The notes beneath the pieces are model-generated. The model had not been told where the DNA came from. It worked only from the letters and a program-made list of their open reading frames with translations, and ran no database searches. Positions 54,701-63,887 of a DNA stretch of 64,000 bases are shown here, one piece after another. Both the position numbers and the translations under genes were made by a program. Position 1 is the stretch's first letter, and every line of letters starts with the position of its first letter. Origin of the DNA: Closterium sp. NIES-65 (taxonomy: Eukaryota > Streptophyta > Zygnematophyceae > Desmidiales > Closteriaceae); contig CANXME010002675.1 in assembly GCA_948144175.1 (NCBI GenBank), positions 620,001 through 684,000 of the forward strand. The letters run 5' to 3'.

Positions 54701-54993
54701 GAACACGTCTATCCTCACTTCTCCTACCCCTTTCTATCCCCTGCCATCGTCAACACACATCTTATGGAGAAAGTCTATCGCACAGCCTTTCATGCCTCTG
54801 TTACATTTTCAGGAATTTCGCCTCTCAATGGAGTTGCTTTTTCCTATCCCTGCTCGTTTCCATGCAATCTTCAGCTCGTCGTATCTGAATGATGCATGCC
54901 CATTCGTGTTCACCACCGCAGATGGCTTGATCAGAATCAGCTCACTGGCTCAATCCCTATTGCAATTGGCAACCTTGCAAACCTAGAACGCCT
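42328..54993 (+). CDS. Leucine-rich-repeat receptor-like protein, 14 exons seen, 3' end not reached
   Basis: Predicted secreted or membrane-anchored plant-type LRR protein that would bind a ligand through its extracellular repeats. Exon 1 encodes a signal peptide, exon 2 the N-terminal cap, and exons 3-14 one 24-residue LRR each. Exons: 42328-42418, 43256-43379, 43617-43688, 43922-43993, 44715-44786, 45627-45698, 46288-46359, 48812-48883, 50071-50142, 52152-52223, 52946-53017, 53531-53602, 54252-54323, 54922-54993. All splice sites are AG/GT, phases fit throughout and the joined frame is open for about 359 residues. The repeat consensus is LxxNxLTGxIPxxIxxLxxL, the plant-specific class. No transmembrane segment or kinase domain occurs up to 56513, so receptor kinase versus receptor-like protein is undecided. 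Element D follows in the next intron or in the gene's 3' part. Confidence 0.85.
42757..42798. repeat. (GT)n followed by poly-T microsatellite in intron 1
   Basis: About ten GT units run into about twenty T. A second T-run lies at about 43040-43060. Confidence 0.9.
43256..43379 (+). CDS. LRR gene exon 2: N-terminal cap (LRRNT)
   Basis: 124 nt. FLQDCNTAWGQSLPGW and NPDCSSVEGITCD show the tryptophan and paired cysteines typical of the plant LRR N-terminal cap. Acceptor CGCAG, donor GTGAGA; phase 1 in, phase 2 out. Confidence 0.85.
43561..43615. repeat. Decamer array GGGTGCTCTT at the end of intron 2
   Basis: Five degenerate copies run directly into the acceptor GTGCAG of exon 3, replacing a normal pyrimidine tract. 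Confidence 0.75.
43617..43688 (+). CDS. LRR gene exon 3 (LRR 1)
   Basis: 72 nt, NLSGSIPNSISSLREL; donor GTACGT. First repeat after the cap, with the most divergent sequence. Confidence 0.8.
43922..43993 (+). CDS. LRR gene exon 4 (LRR 2)
   Basis: 72 nt, NQLTGSIPAAIGTLTNLEQL; acceptor TTGCAG, donor GTAAGC. Pair of exon 10 with one base changed. Confidence 0.87.
44715..44786 (+). CDS. LRR gene exon 5 (LRR 3)
   Basis: 72 nt, NRLTGSIPTAIGNLANLKSL; acceptor CCGCAG, donor GTAAGT. Pair of exon 11. Confidence 0.87.
45627..45698 (+). CDS. LRR gene exon 6 (LRR 4)
   Basis: 72 nt, NKLTGVIPTAVSCLVKLNY; acceptor GGCAG, donor GTAAGC. Pair of exon 13. An internal GCAG/GTAAGC-like string is in the middle of the exon (ACTGCAGTAAGC) and might act as a cryptic site. 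Confidence 0.83.
46288..46359 (+). CDS. LRR gene exon 7 (LRR 5)
   Basis: 72 nt, NQLTGSIPTAIGNLANLERL; acceptor CCGCAG, donor GTAAGT. Pair of exon 14. Confidence 0.87.
46385..46600. repeat. GTTCG/CGAAC-rich cluster in intron 7
   Basis: Many TGTTCG and CGAACAC motifs in both orientations, including the palindrome GTTCGTGACGAAC. Nearly the same cluster is at 55018-55235 and a further one at 46945-47125. It may be a decayed mobile repeat. Confidence 0.7.
47190..47440 (-). pseudogene. Copia integrase fragment in intron 7
   Basis: Minus strand, across frames: CAAYGIHQ, then PYSPKENGVIESCIRKITKT, matching the integrase region of element E (YCATYGIQQ, SPQQNGIAESRICEITK). No other part of an element surrounds it. 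The same fragment occurs at 55824-56074, so it was present before the segmental duplication. Confidence 0.75.
48045..48066. repeat. Poly-G run
   Basis: About 22 consecutive G in the intron before exon 8, in the stretch that copy 2 of the duplication lacks. Confidence 0.9.
48812..48883 (+). CDS. LRR gene exon 8 (LRR 6)
   Basis: 72 nt, NQLTGSIPTAITNLANLVV; acceptor GCGCAG, donor GTAAGT. Not part of the duplicated block. Confidence 0.85.
50071..50142 (+). CDS. LRR gene exon 9 (LRR 7)
   Basis: 72 nt, NRLTGTIPASMGNFADLTYL; acceptor GGCAG, donor GTGAGC. Unique in the window and diverged from the other repeats. Confidence 0.85.
50215..50535 (+). pseudogene. Orphan LRR cassette without its exon
   Basis: The stretch resembles the intron segment that precedes the other LRR exons (TTTCATGCCT, TGTTGCATTC, AATGGAGTTGCTT, CATGCCCATTCATG), but where an acceptor and a 72-nt exon should follow (about 50535) the sequence breaks into unrelated GAACACGAACG-rich DNA. 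It appears to be a cassette that lost its exon. Confidence 0.6.
51491..51745. repeat. 15-bp minisatellite, 17 copies
   Basis: TCCAGATCTTGAACC repeated 17 times with only two variant units (AGATTTTG and AGATCGTG), in the intron between exons 9 and 10. Because 15 is a multiple of three, all six frames stay open for long stretches; these frames are not genes. There are no spacers, so it is not CRISPR-like. Confidence 0.97.
52152..52223 (+). CDS. LRR gene exon 10 (LRR 8)
   Basis: 72 nt, NQLTGSIPAAIGTLTNLEHL. Differs from exon 4 by one base, giving His for Gln. Confidence 0.87.
52946..53017 (+). CDS. LRR gene exon 11 (LRR 9)
   Basis: 72 nt, one silent base different from exon 5. Confidence 0.87.
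53531..53602 (+). CDS. LRR gene exon 12 (LRR 10), only in copy 2
   Basis: 72 nt, NQLTGSIPTTISMVTNLEGL; acceptor TTGCAG, donor GTAAGT. It lies in the 395-bp segment missing from copy 1. Confidence 0.86.
54252..54323 (+). CDS. LRR gene exon 13 (LRR 11)
   Basis: 72 nt, pair of exon 6 with Gln for Lys after the Asn of the repeat. Confidence 0.83.
54922..54993 (+). CDS. LRR gene exon 14 (LRR 12), last exon seen
   Basis: 72 nt, pair of exon 7 with IPIAIG for IPTAIG. It ends in phase 2, so at least one further exon is required; none was found before element D. Confidence 0.86.
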
Positions 54994-55017
54994 GTAAGTA
55001 GGCAAGAGTAGACATGA

Positions 55018-55235
55018 GCAAAAATTCGAACCCCTGTTCGGTTCGGCTTCGAAGTGTTCGACTCGAACGTGTTCGACTGTTTTTTTTTTTCCCAAAATTG
55101 TTCGTGACGAACACCGTTGTGTTCGTCACAAACACGTTCGACTGTTCGAGTGTTCATGTGCAGAAAAATGCACAAACACCTAGGTGTTCGCTAACACAAT
55201 GTGTTCGTCACAAACACCCGGGTGTTCGAGGGAAA
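55018..55235. repeat. GTTCG/CGAAC-rich cluster, second copy
   Basis: Counterpart of 46385-46600 after exon 14, with a few substitutions and a different T-run length. Confidence 0.7.
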
Positions 55236-55823
55236 ATTAGGCGCGTCAAAGTTTCACGCGCTGGATCTTAAAGGGGAAAGCGACGATGAGCCCAATCGGC
55301 GATAAAGCCTAAGGATGGCATTCCGCCCCCTACCCACGGTTAAAATTTCACATTGTGGCCGGAAATGTTAGGTATAAGGTTGGATAAGGGTAGGAGACGG
55401 TTAAAAAAGGAACTGAGGGCATTTCGGTTTAGGTTGGAGTTTAGCAAGGCAAAATTGGATATCCACCAGATCTGCGCCAAGCCTAACTATATCTGTTGTA
55501 GGGCTATAGGGAACGTGATATTGCTTCTAGTACACTCGCACTGCCTGAATGTGACTATAATGAAAGAATCCCCCAAGGCAAACTGTTCGAGTTCGAGTCA
55601 AACACCTTAGTGTTCGGCCTTGCCTAAAAAATGTTCGACCCTATACTCGGACGGGGAACACTAACATTTAAGAAAACCGTTCGAGTCACACGTGTTTGGT
55701 TCGGTTCGAGTTGACCAAGTGTTCGCAAACTGTTCGAAACAAACGTGTTCGGTTCGCCCGTTGCTCATGTCTAGGCAAGAGCAGATACGGAACCCGAATT
55801 GTTCAGGTCGAACCTGGTCGAAC

Positions 55824-56074
55824 TGGCGGCATGAAGACGAGGGGTGGAAGCAGAGAGAGGAGGAAATGGTCGGTCTTTGTGATCTTCCGAATGCAGCTCT
55901 CAATGACGCCATTCTCCTTAGGGGAGTACGGGAGGGTGTGAGTCTGATCTGGTGGATGCCATACGCGGCACAGTAGGAGGCAGGCAGGGGTCTTGTTTAG
56001 AGAACTCTTTTCTGCCGTTGAGTGCAAGGCTGTTCTGTCCTATTGATGACCATAGCAGATGCCTCGACCTTGGT
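55824..56074 (-). pseudogene. Copia integrase fragment, second copy
   Basis: Counterpart of 47190-47440 with only a few changes. Same E-like integrase segment, no other element parts. Confidence 0.75.
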
Positions 56075-56513
56075 ATGAAGGAACAAGGTCGAGGAGTACC
56101 TGTTAGACGTGAGCAACGGGAGGACTCGAACATGTTCTTACGAACAGTTTCGAACGCGTGAGATACCTGAACCAAACTCGAACGGTTCAATTCCAAACTC
56201 GCTATGAAGGGGGGGATTCGTGGTTAACCCGTTTGTTAACGATCCGCTGTGTAGGGGTCGATTCGTGGTTCGATTATAGATTAACAAACCAAACCGATTG
56301 TTCCTGAGCTAGTGCGCTTCGATACTAAACCAAACCGATTCGATTTGGTTGATATCCTTCACATCGCACTACTTGTGACGCTTTAAACGAACCAAATTGA
56401 CAAACTAACTGGTTTATCACAAATCAGTTCGTCACAAACTAGTTTCATAAAAAAATGGTTTGGTTCAGGTAATACCGAAAGCACGCACGCCATATGCGAA
56501 GCGCACACGCGCG

Positions 56514-56644
56514 TGTCAGAACATATAGCTTACTTGTTTCTGTAGGCTATAGTGGGGTATCCCATAAGGGGTACAACCCAATCAGGGTTTCCTATTTGTA
56601 CTCACTTCGTTCATAGTCATTTCATCCTCGTTCATTTCTTCTCA
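56514..56644 (+). repeat. 5' LTR of element D
   Basis: 131 bp, TGTCAGAACATATAG...CTTCTCA. The motifs GGCTATAGTGGGGTA and GGGGTACAACCC are shared in diverged form with the LTRs of B, C, G and H. Confidence 0.93.
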
Positions 56645-56655
56645 TGGTATCGAGC
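56645..56655 (+). other. Primer-binding site of element D
   Basis: TGGTATCGAGC directly after the 5' LTR, one base shorter than the usual TGGTATCAGAGC. Confidence 0.8.
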
Positions 56656-56769
56656 AGGTTCCCCTGTGGGAACTGTTCGTAGGGCCCACCACCGCTACCG
56701 CTTAACTTTTTTTTTCTGCCCGGAGCGCGCTACGGGCCCTCGTACTTCCTTTTTTTTCGATCTGCCCTA

Positions 56770-57640
56770 GTGCTCTGACGGCCGCCCGCCCTAGCGCCCG
56801 AGCGCCGCCGCCCTTGCGCCCTGACGGCCGCCCGCCCTAGCGCCCTGACGGCCGCCCGCCCTAGCGCCCTGACGGCCGCCCGCCCTAGCGCCCTGACGGC
56901 CGCCCGCCCTAGCGCCCGAGCGCCGCCCGCCCTAGCGCCCGAGCGCCGCCCGCCCTAGCGCCCGAGCGCCGCCCGCCCTAGCGCCCGAGCGCCGCCCGCC
57001 CTAGCGCCCTAACGGCCGCCCGCCCTAGCGCCAGTGCGCCGCTCGCCCTAGCGCCCTGACGGCCGCCCGCCCTAGCGCCCGTGCGCCACTCGCCCTAGCG
57101 CCCTGACGGCCGCCCGCCCTAGAGCCCTGTCGGCCGCCCGCCCTAGCACCCGAGCGCCGCCCGCCCTAGCGCCCGAGCGCAGCCCGCCCTAGCGCCCTGA
57201 CGGCCGCCCGCCCTAGCGCCCGTGCGCCGCTCGCCCTAGCGCCCGAGCGCCGCCCGCCCTTTCGCCCTTACGGCCGCCCGCCCTGACGCCTGAGCGCCGT
57301 CCGTCGTCGCCCCAGCGCCCTAGCGCCCGACGCCCGCGAGCCGCCCGTCGCAGCCGCCCGTGAGCTGCCTGTACGCCGCCCGGCGAGCCTCCCGTGCACC
57401 CGCCGTCCCTGAGCCGCCCGCGCCGCCGTCCCTGAGCCGCCTGTGCAGCCGCCCGCGAGCCGCCAGCGAGCTGCCCGTCGCGACGCCCGCGCCGCACGAG
57501 CCGCCCGTACACCTGAGCCGCCCGAGCCGCCCGAGCCGCCCGCGCCGCCCCAGCAACCCGAGCCGCCCGAGCCGCCCGAGCCGCCCGAGCCGCCCGAGCC
57601 GCCCGAGCCGCCCGCGCCGCCCCAGCGACCCGAGCCGAGC
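56770..57640 (+). repeat. GC-rich arrays in the 5' leader of element D
   Basis: Units of about 24 bp, GGCCGCCCGCCCTAGCGCC with CTGAC or GAGCGCC variants (56770-57270), then GAGCCGCC units of 9 bp (57500-57620). Open frames on both strands here are low complexity and not counted as genes. Confidence 0.9.
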
Positions 57641-57756
57641 TCCTGCTCCTGCGTGGCTGCTGCTGCTCGGAGGCGTGCGCAGCTGCTGTTCTGCCGAGTT
57701 GCTGAGCCGCTGTGCTACCCGACTCTTCGTGCCCGGTGAGACAATCAGCTGCTGCA

Positions 57757-58821
57757 ATGGCCACCCCCAGTGTCCTGTCTTTTGACACTGAGGGTCGCGC
57801 CATTGACTTTCCAGTCTGGATTGAGGACCTGCAGCTGTACTTACTGTGCGATGCGATCGATGAGGTTTCTCTCTTTGACTTTGTCTCTGGAGCTGTCCCT
57901 GCCCCTCCTGCTGATGCTGACCCTGCTGTTCGCTCCAAGTGGGCCACACGCGATGCTGCTGCACGTCTTGCTGTGCGTCGCCACCTCCCTTCCTCCGAGC
58001 GTGCCCACTTTAGTCAGTGCAAGACCGCTCAGGCCTTGTACGACGCTGTAGTTACACGCTACTCCTCCCCTTCCTCCGCTACGCTGAGCCGCCTCATGCT
58101 ACCGTTTCTCTTCCCTGACCTCGCTGCCTTTCCCACTGTCGCTGACCTCGTTACCCACCTCCGCGCTAGTGACGCTCGCTACCGCACTGCCCTTCCTGCT
58201 GAGTTCCGCGCCGCAAACCCTCCTCCCATGTACATCACTCTCTACTTTCTTGTCACCCGTCTCCCTGAGTCCCTTCGTGTCGTTAGGGACCAGTTTCTCT
58301 CTGTCTGTCCCACCACCCTCACTGTCGACCTCCTTGAGGAGTCCCTGCTAGCGGCTGAGAAGAGCATCGTCGCTGTAGGGGCCTCTCGGGGTGACCCTCG
58401 CACCCCCATCTTTGAGGGGTGTTCTCCTTCCCCCCTGCTGCCCTCTGTCGCCTCTGCCGCTGCGGCCGACCTCGCTGGTTTTGAGTCGGTCGGTGCGGCG
58501 TCTGCCCCCAGCGGTAGACGCCGCTCTGGCAAGGGCAAGGGGGGCAAGGGAGCGGGTGGAGCTAGAGGGGGCAGTGGAGGCGGAGGAGGTGGGGGTGGCG
58601 GAGGGAGTGGGGGTGGCGGTGGAGGTGGTGGCGGGAGTGGAGGTACTGGTGGAGGCGGTGGAGGCGGAGGTGGCGGCGGAGGCGGTGGCGGAGGAGGCGG
58701 GGGCGAGGGTACCGGTGGGGGCGGTGGCGGTGGAGACGGGGGTGGCGGTGGAGGCGGGAGTGGCGGTGGCGGCGGGGGTCGGAGTGGCTCGTCCCAGCGG
58801 AGCAGCTCTGGGGGTGGCCAG

Positions 58822-58853
<32 letters not shown>

Positions 58854-61800
58854 CTCTCGCACCGTCCCCGCCCCTCAGCAGCTCCGTAAGTGGTACTTGC
58901 AGCGTCAGCGTGGTGGTGCGTTTGGTCCCTGCCCCTACGTTCTTCGCACCGGTGACCGTGCGGGGGAGAGGTGTGGAGGCACCCACGCAGCCCGCCGCTG
59001 CTTTGGCCGCCTGACCGACGCTTGGCGTCAGCAGTTTCCGGAGGCCGCTGAAATCCCCCACTGGGGGGAGCTGTCTAGGGCTGGTGTAGCCATTTATGAT
59101 CTTGACTTTGATGCTATTCTTTCTGCTATGTATGCTGTGACTGTTAGTGATGAGGATGACTGTTACCGGTGTTTCCCGCCCGACCCGGGCATTGGTACTG
59201 CTGCGTCAGATGCTAGTGAGGCTGCTGCTCTAGGTGCCAGTGCGTCTGTGCTCTCAGGTACTGGTGAGTTTGCCCTCTCAGGTACTGTGTCGGCTTCGGC
59301 CTCTCACACCTTCACCCTTGACTCTGGAGCGTCTCGCTCCTTCTTTCGGGACCGCACCACTCTCACGCCGCTGAGTCGGCCGGTTGCGGTGTCCCTGGCT
59401 GACCCCTCTGGGGGGCCTGTCCTGTCTCGCTTCTCCACGGTCCTTCCGTGTCCTGCGGCCCCCTCTGGCACCCTGTCTGGTCTCTACCTCCCCTCGTTCT
59501 CGACGAACCTGGTGAGTGGTGCTGACCTACAGGATGCGGGTGTCCACCAGTTCACTCCTGCTCGTCAGCGAGTGACCCACTGCACGGAGGCTAGCACGGG
59601 ACGCCACCTGGCTACGTTTACACGTCGGCCAGGGTCGAGCCTGTACACACTGACCACTGCTTCTCCTCCAGGTGCTGAGTCTGGTAGGGTCCCTTCGTCT
59701 GGTCAGGTGTTTGCCGCAGCGTCCAGGTCTGGTCCTGAGTCTGCCCCCTGTTCGTGTCGTCGTCTGTCTCACGAGACCCTCCTCTGGCACCACCGCCTTG
59801 GCCACCCCTCTCTGCTTCGGCTCAGAGGCATGGCCTCCCGTCTTCTTGTGTCTGGTCTCCCCCGGTCTCTACCTCCCCTTCCTCAGGGCCCTGGCCCTGC
59901 CTGTGTCCCCTGTGTCGAGGGGCGCCAGCGTGCTGCCCCTCACTCCTCCCAGTTTCCTCCGACAGAGGCCCCGTTGCAGACGCTTCACATGGACGTGTGG
60001 GGCCCAGCCCGCGTCCGTGGACAGGGTCAGGAGCGCTACTTCCTGCTCGTTGTTGACGACTACTCGCGTTACACCACGGTCTTCCCCTTGCGCAGCAAGG
60101 GTGAGGTCACTGAGGTGCTGATCGACTGGATCCGCGCAGCTCGTCTTCAGCTCAGGCAGAGCTTTGGCTCCGACTTTCCTGTGTTGCGTCTGCACTCGGA
60201 CAGAGGCGGAGAGTTCTCCTCTGGCCTTCTGCGTGCCTACTGTCGTGCACGAGGCATCCGCCAGTCCTTCACGCTTCCGGACTCCCCGCAGCAAAATGGG
60301 ATTGCTGAGCGCCGCATTGGCATGGTCATGGACGTCGCCCGTACGTCCATGATGCATGCGGCTGCCCCCCATTTTCTGTGGCCGTTTGCGGTCAGGTACG
60401 CCGCGCATCAGATCAACCTCCACCCCAGGGTCTCCAGGCCGGAGACCTCCCCAGCCCTGCTGTGGACGGGGAAGGTTGGCGATGCGTCGGCGTTCCGGGT
60501 CTGGGGATCTCGGGCGTTTGTCCGCGACTTGTCTGCGGACAAGCTGTCCCCTCGCGCTGCTCCCTGCGTCTTCCTGGGGTTCCCCCCCGACGCCCCTGGG
60601 TGGCAGTTCTACCACCCCACCTCTCGACGTGTTCTGTCCTCCCAGGACGTCACGTTCGACAAGTCGGTACCCTACTACCGCCTCTTCCCCTACCGCACTC
60701 CGTCCCTCCCCCCACCCCCGCTCTTCTTGGTACCAGGTCCCCCCCCGGTAGACCCCCTCCCCCCTCAGGGTCCTGCCCCTTCAGGTGTGTCCCAGGTAGA
60801 CGCGGTCGAGCCTGTCGAGGTCACTGGTGACTCTGGTGCTGCTGCGGGAGCTGAGCCTGGGGGTGCGGAGCCTGGGGGTGCGGAGTCTGGGGGTGCTGTG
60901 CCTGGGGGTGCGGAGCCTGGGGGTGCGGAGTCTGGGGGTGCTGAGCCTGGGGGTGCTGAGCCTGGAGGTGCCGAGCCTGGGGGTGCTGAGCCTGGGGGTG
61001 CTGAGCCTGGGGGTGCTGAGCCTGGGGGTGCTGAGCCTGGGGGTGCTGTGCCTGGGGGTGCTTCGTCTCGCCGGGAGCCACTCTCCCCACAGGAGCTGCG
61101 TGAGTGGTTTGCCAGGCGCTGGAGGCGTGCTGCTGGTGCTGGTGGTTCTTCGGCTGCAGAGGGTACTGCTGCCGCGCGTCCCGGAGGTGCTCGTACTGTG
61201 GGTGCTGGAGCTGCTGGGTCTGAGGGTTCTCCTGGAGCTGGTGCTGCTGAGGGTGTTGGCGCTGTGCGTGCCGCTGGCGGTCCGACTGACAGTGCTCCTG
61301 GTGCTGCTGCTGGAGGTTCTGGTGCTGCTGCTAGAGGTTCTGGTGCTGCTGGAGGTGCTACTGTAGTGGGTGCTCCTGCTGGGGGTACTGGTGCTGTTCC
61401 TGCTGTTTCTGGCGTCGCCGCGCGGCCCCGACCGTACTTCGTTCCGCTCCTGCAGCAGGTTCTTGGTCTTACACCTCCTCCTCCCTTAGAGGGTCCGCAG
61501 CCTGTCCGGTCACAGCCACAGCTACAGCCTGCCTCCCCTTTGCCTGCTCCTTCTCCCTACGCTGGTCCGACTGGAGGTCTTACTGAGCGTCGTGAGCCTG
61601 CGTCTCGTCCTGCGTTGCCTGTTCGTACTGAGCGCGCTAGTGGTCGCGGGTCGCGTCAGCGTCCTCCTCCTGTCCCTGGCACGCACCGGATGTCACTGCG
61701 TCCGTCCACTGCTCCTCTACGTGCCCCTTTGCCTTCTCCTCCTGCTTCCTCTCTTCCTGCTCTTGCCGACCCGGAGTCGGACTCTCTTCGTGCTGCCAGT

Positions 61801-63675
61801 CCTACTGTCACGCGTCTTCTTGCTACTGCTGTCACTGACTCTTCCTTCGGGTCGTCTGCTGCGTCTGCCCTTGTCACTGAGCTTGTCGACTTTGCTGCGC
61901 GCTGTCGTCTAGACTACGCTGCCAGTCTTGTCGGTGAGTCTGAGTCTGCGTGTCCTCCGTCCGTCGGGGGTGAGTGTGCCCTCGGCACGGACGTCCTTGA
62001 GGACAGGCAGGAGGAGTTCCAGTGTCTGGCAGCCGCTTCACCTCATCTCGCGTCTGTACTGCTAGCCCCTGAGGGAGACCCGGATGCACCAGACATCCCG
62101 ACTCCGCGCTCTTACGCGGAGGCGATAGAGGGTCCCTACTCCTCTCAGTGGCAGGCAGCTACGGATGCAGAGATGGCTTCCTGGAAGTCCACAGGCACCT
62201 ACGTCGACGCTGTTCCCCCTCTTGGGGCGAACATCGTCAGTGGCATGTGGATTTTCAGGGTGAAGCGGCCGCCGGGTTCACCGCCTGTCTTCAAGGCGCG
62301 TTACGTGGCTCGTGGCTTCAGTCAGCGGCAGGGGGTTGACTACTTTCAGACCTTCTCCCCCACCCCGAAGATGACTACTCTTCGGGTTCTGCTGCACGTT
62401 GCTGCTCACCGTGACTACGAGCTGCACTCTCTCGACTTCAGCACAGCTTTCTTGCAGGGCAGTCTGCACGAGGAGATCTGGCTGCGTCGCCCACCTGGCT
62501 TCACTGGGTCTTTCCCTCCTGGTACCCAGTGGAGTCTCCGGCGTCCAGTCTACGGTCTCCGCCAGGCGCCTCGTGAGTGGCACGACACACTGAGGACTAC
62601 GCTCGCGGCACTTGGGTTTGCTCCGTCTACTGCCGACCCGTCGCTGTTTCTGCGCACCGACACCTCTCTGCCGCCGTTCTACATCCTCGTGTACGTCGAC
62701 GACTTGGTCTTTGCCACAGCTGACACTGCTGGACTCGCCTACGTGAAGTCTGAGCTGCAGAAGAGACACACGTGCACTGACCTGGGTGAACTGCGTAGCT
62801 ACCTTGGCTTGCAGATCACCCGGGACAGAGCGCGCCGCACCATTACCCTGACTCAGTCACACATGGTGCAGCAGGTCCTTCAGCGCTTCGGCTTCACGTA
62901 CTCCTCGCCTCAGGCCACTCCTCTGCCTACTCGCCACTCACTCTCAGCTCTGCCTTCGGATGAGTCCGTAGAGTCGAGTGGCCCGTTTGCAGAGCTTGTT
63001 GGCTGCCTCATGTACCTGATGACCTGCACACGTCCTGACCTTGCATACCCTCTTAGCATTCTCGCACGCTATGTTGCTCCTGGGAGACACCGACCAGAGC
63101 ACATGGCTGCATCGAAGAGGGTGTTGCGCTACTTGTGCAGCACGTCGGGCATGGGGCTAGTGCTTGGAGGGCGCAGTCCAGTGGTCCTCACTGGGCACGC
63201 AGACGCTTCTTGGGCTGACGACCAGGCTACGCAGCGGTCGTCACAGGGTTACACCTTCAGCCTTGGTTCCGGCTCGGTTTCGTGGCGGGCTACCCGCTTG
63301 TCTTCTGTTCTCGGCTCCAGTTGTGAGGCTGAGATCTACGCTGGGGCTATGGCTGCGCAGGAGTTACGTTGGCTCACCTACCTGCTGACCGACCTTGGAG
63401 AGCAGCCTCGTTCTCCTCCAGTCCTGTATGTAGACAACAAGGCCATGCTGGCCTTGTGTCGAGAGCAGCGACTGGAGCACAGAACGAAGCACATTGCTCT
63501 CCGCTACTTTCTTGCTCGTGAGCTACAGCAGCGTGGACAGTTGCGACTTGCGTACGTGGCCTCTGAGGCCAACACTGCTGATGTCTTCACCAAGGCACTT
63601 GCGCCTTGTGATCATCAGCGTTGTTGCACGCAGTTGGGTCTTGTGCCTGTCTTGCCTCACTTGCTCTCCTCTTGA
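57757..63675 (+). CDS. Copia gag-pol polyprotein of element D, intact
   Basis: 1972 codons from the ATG of MATPSVLSFDTEG; the frame is open 15 codons further upstream, but element B starts at the same Met. Order: gag (residues 1-235), about 110 residues of nearly pure glycine with serine (about 265-350) and a short glutamine run, an incomplete zinc knuckle (CGGTHAARRC, about 410), DSGA protease (about 522), integrase HHRLGHPS (about 677), CVPC, HMDVWGP (about 745), SDRGGEF (about 814) and SPQQNGIAE (about 845), a Gly-Ala-Glu-Pro repeat linker (about 1030-1105), reverse transcriptase WIFRVK (about 1498) with YVDD (about 1646), and RNase H (GHADASWAD about 1814, YVDNKA about 1891). All protease, integrase, RT and RNase H motifs are present. 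It is longer than most copia polyproteins because of the glycine and linker repeats. It is a candidate supplier of proteins for C, F and G. Confidence 0.96.
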
Positions 63676-63887
63676 CCTTGCTTGTACCTTCGCCTATATA
63701 TACTCTTGTTCTTGCTTGTTTGCCTCTTGTATATCTCTATATATGATCTTGCATGTGAACTGGCCTTCTGGCCTTTGAACTTGTGCTCGGAATGCGTGGT
63801 GACTTTGTGATCCACCCTGAGCTTTGCTTTGCTTTGCTTGACTGGTCTTGTGACCCCTTGTTCTCCCCCACTTTGCCTATGGGGGTG
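63676..63887 (+). other. 3' untranslated region and polypurine tract of element D
   Basis: Matches 9155-9370 of element H and, in part, the interior of C. It ends with TATGGGGGTG directly before the 3' LTR. Confidence 0.85.

Larger units (their letters stand above)
52129..56513 (+). repeat. Internal segmental duplication of the LRR gene, copy 2
   Basis: Contains exons 10, 11, 13 and 14 (pairs of 4-7) plus exon 12, which copy 1 lacks. It is cut at its right end by element D, where copy 1 continues as GTGCTTAATA. Confidence 0.9.

Noticed and set aside
52129-54993. A second, separate LRR gene
   Set aside because: Copy 2 has no signal peptide or N-terminal cap exon, and its exon phases join directly to exon 9, so it is better read as part of the same gene.
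58242-59061. Long antisense open frames opposite the glycine-rich part of D
   Set aside because: They are proline- or alanine-rich mirrors of GGN codon repeats in a clear polyprotein.
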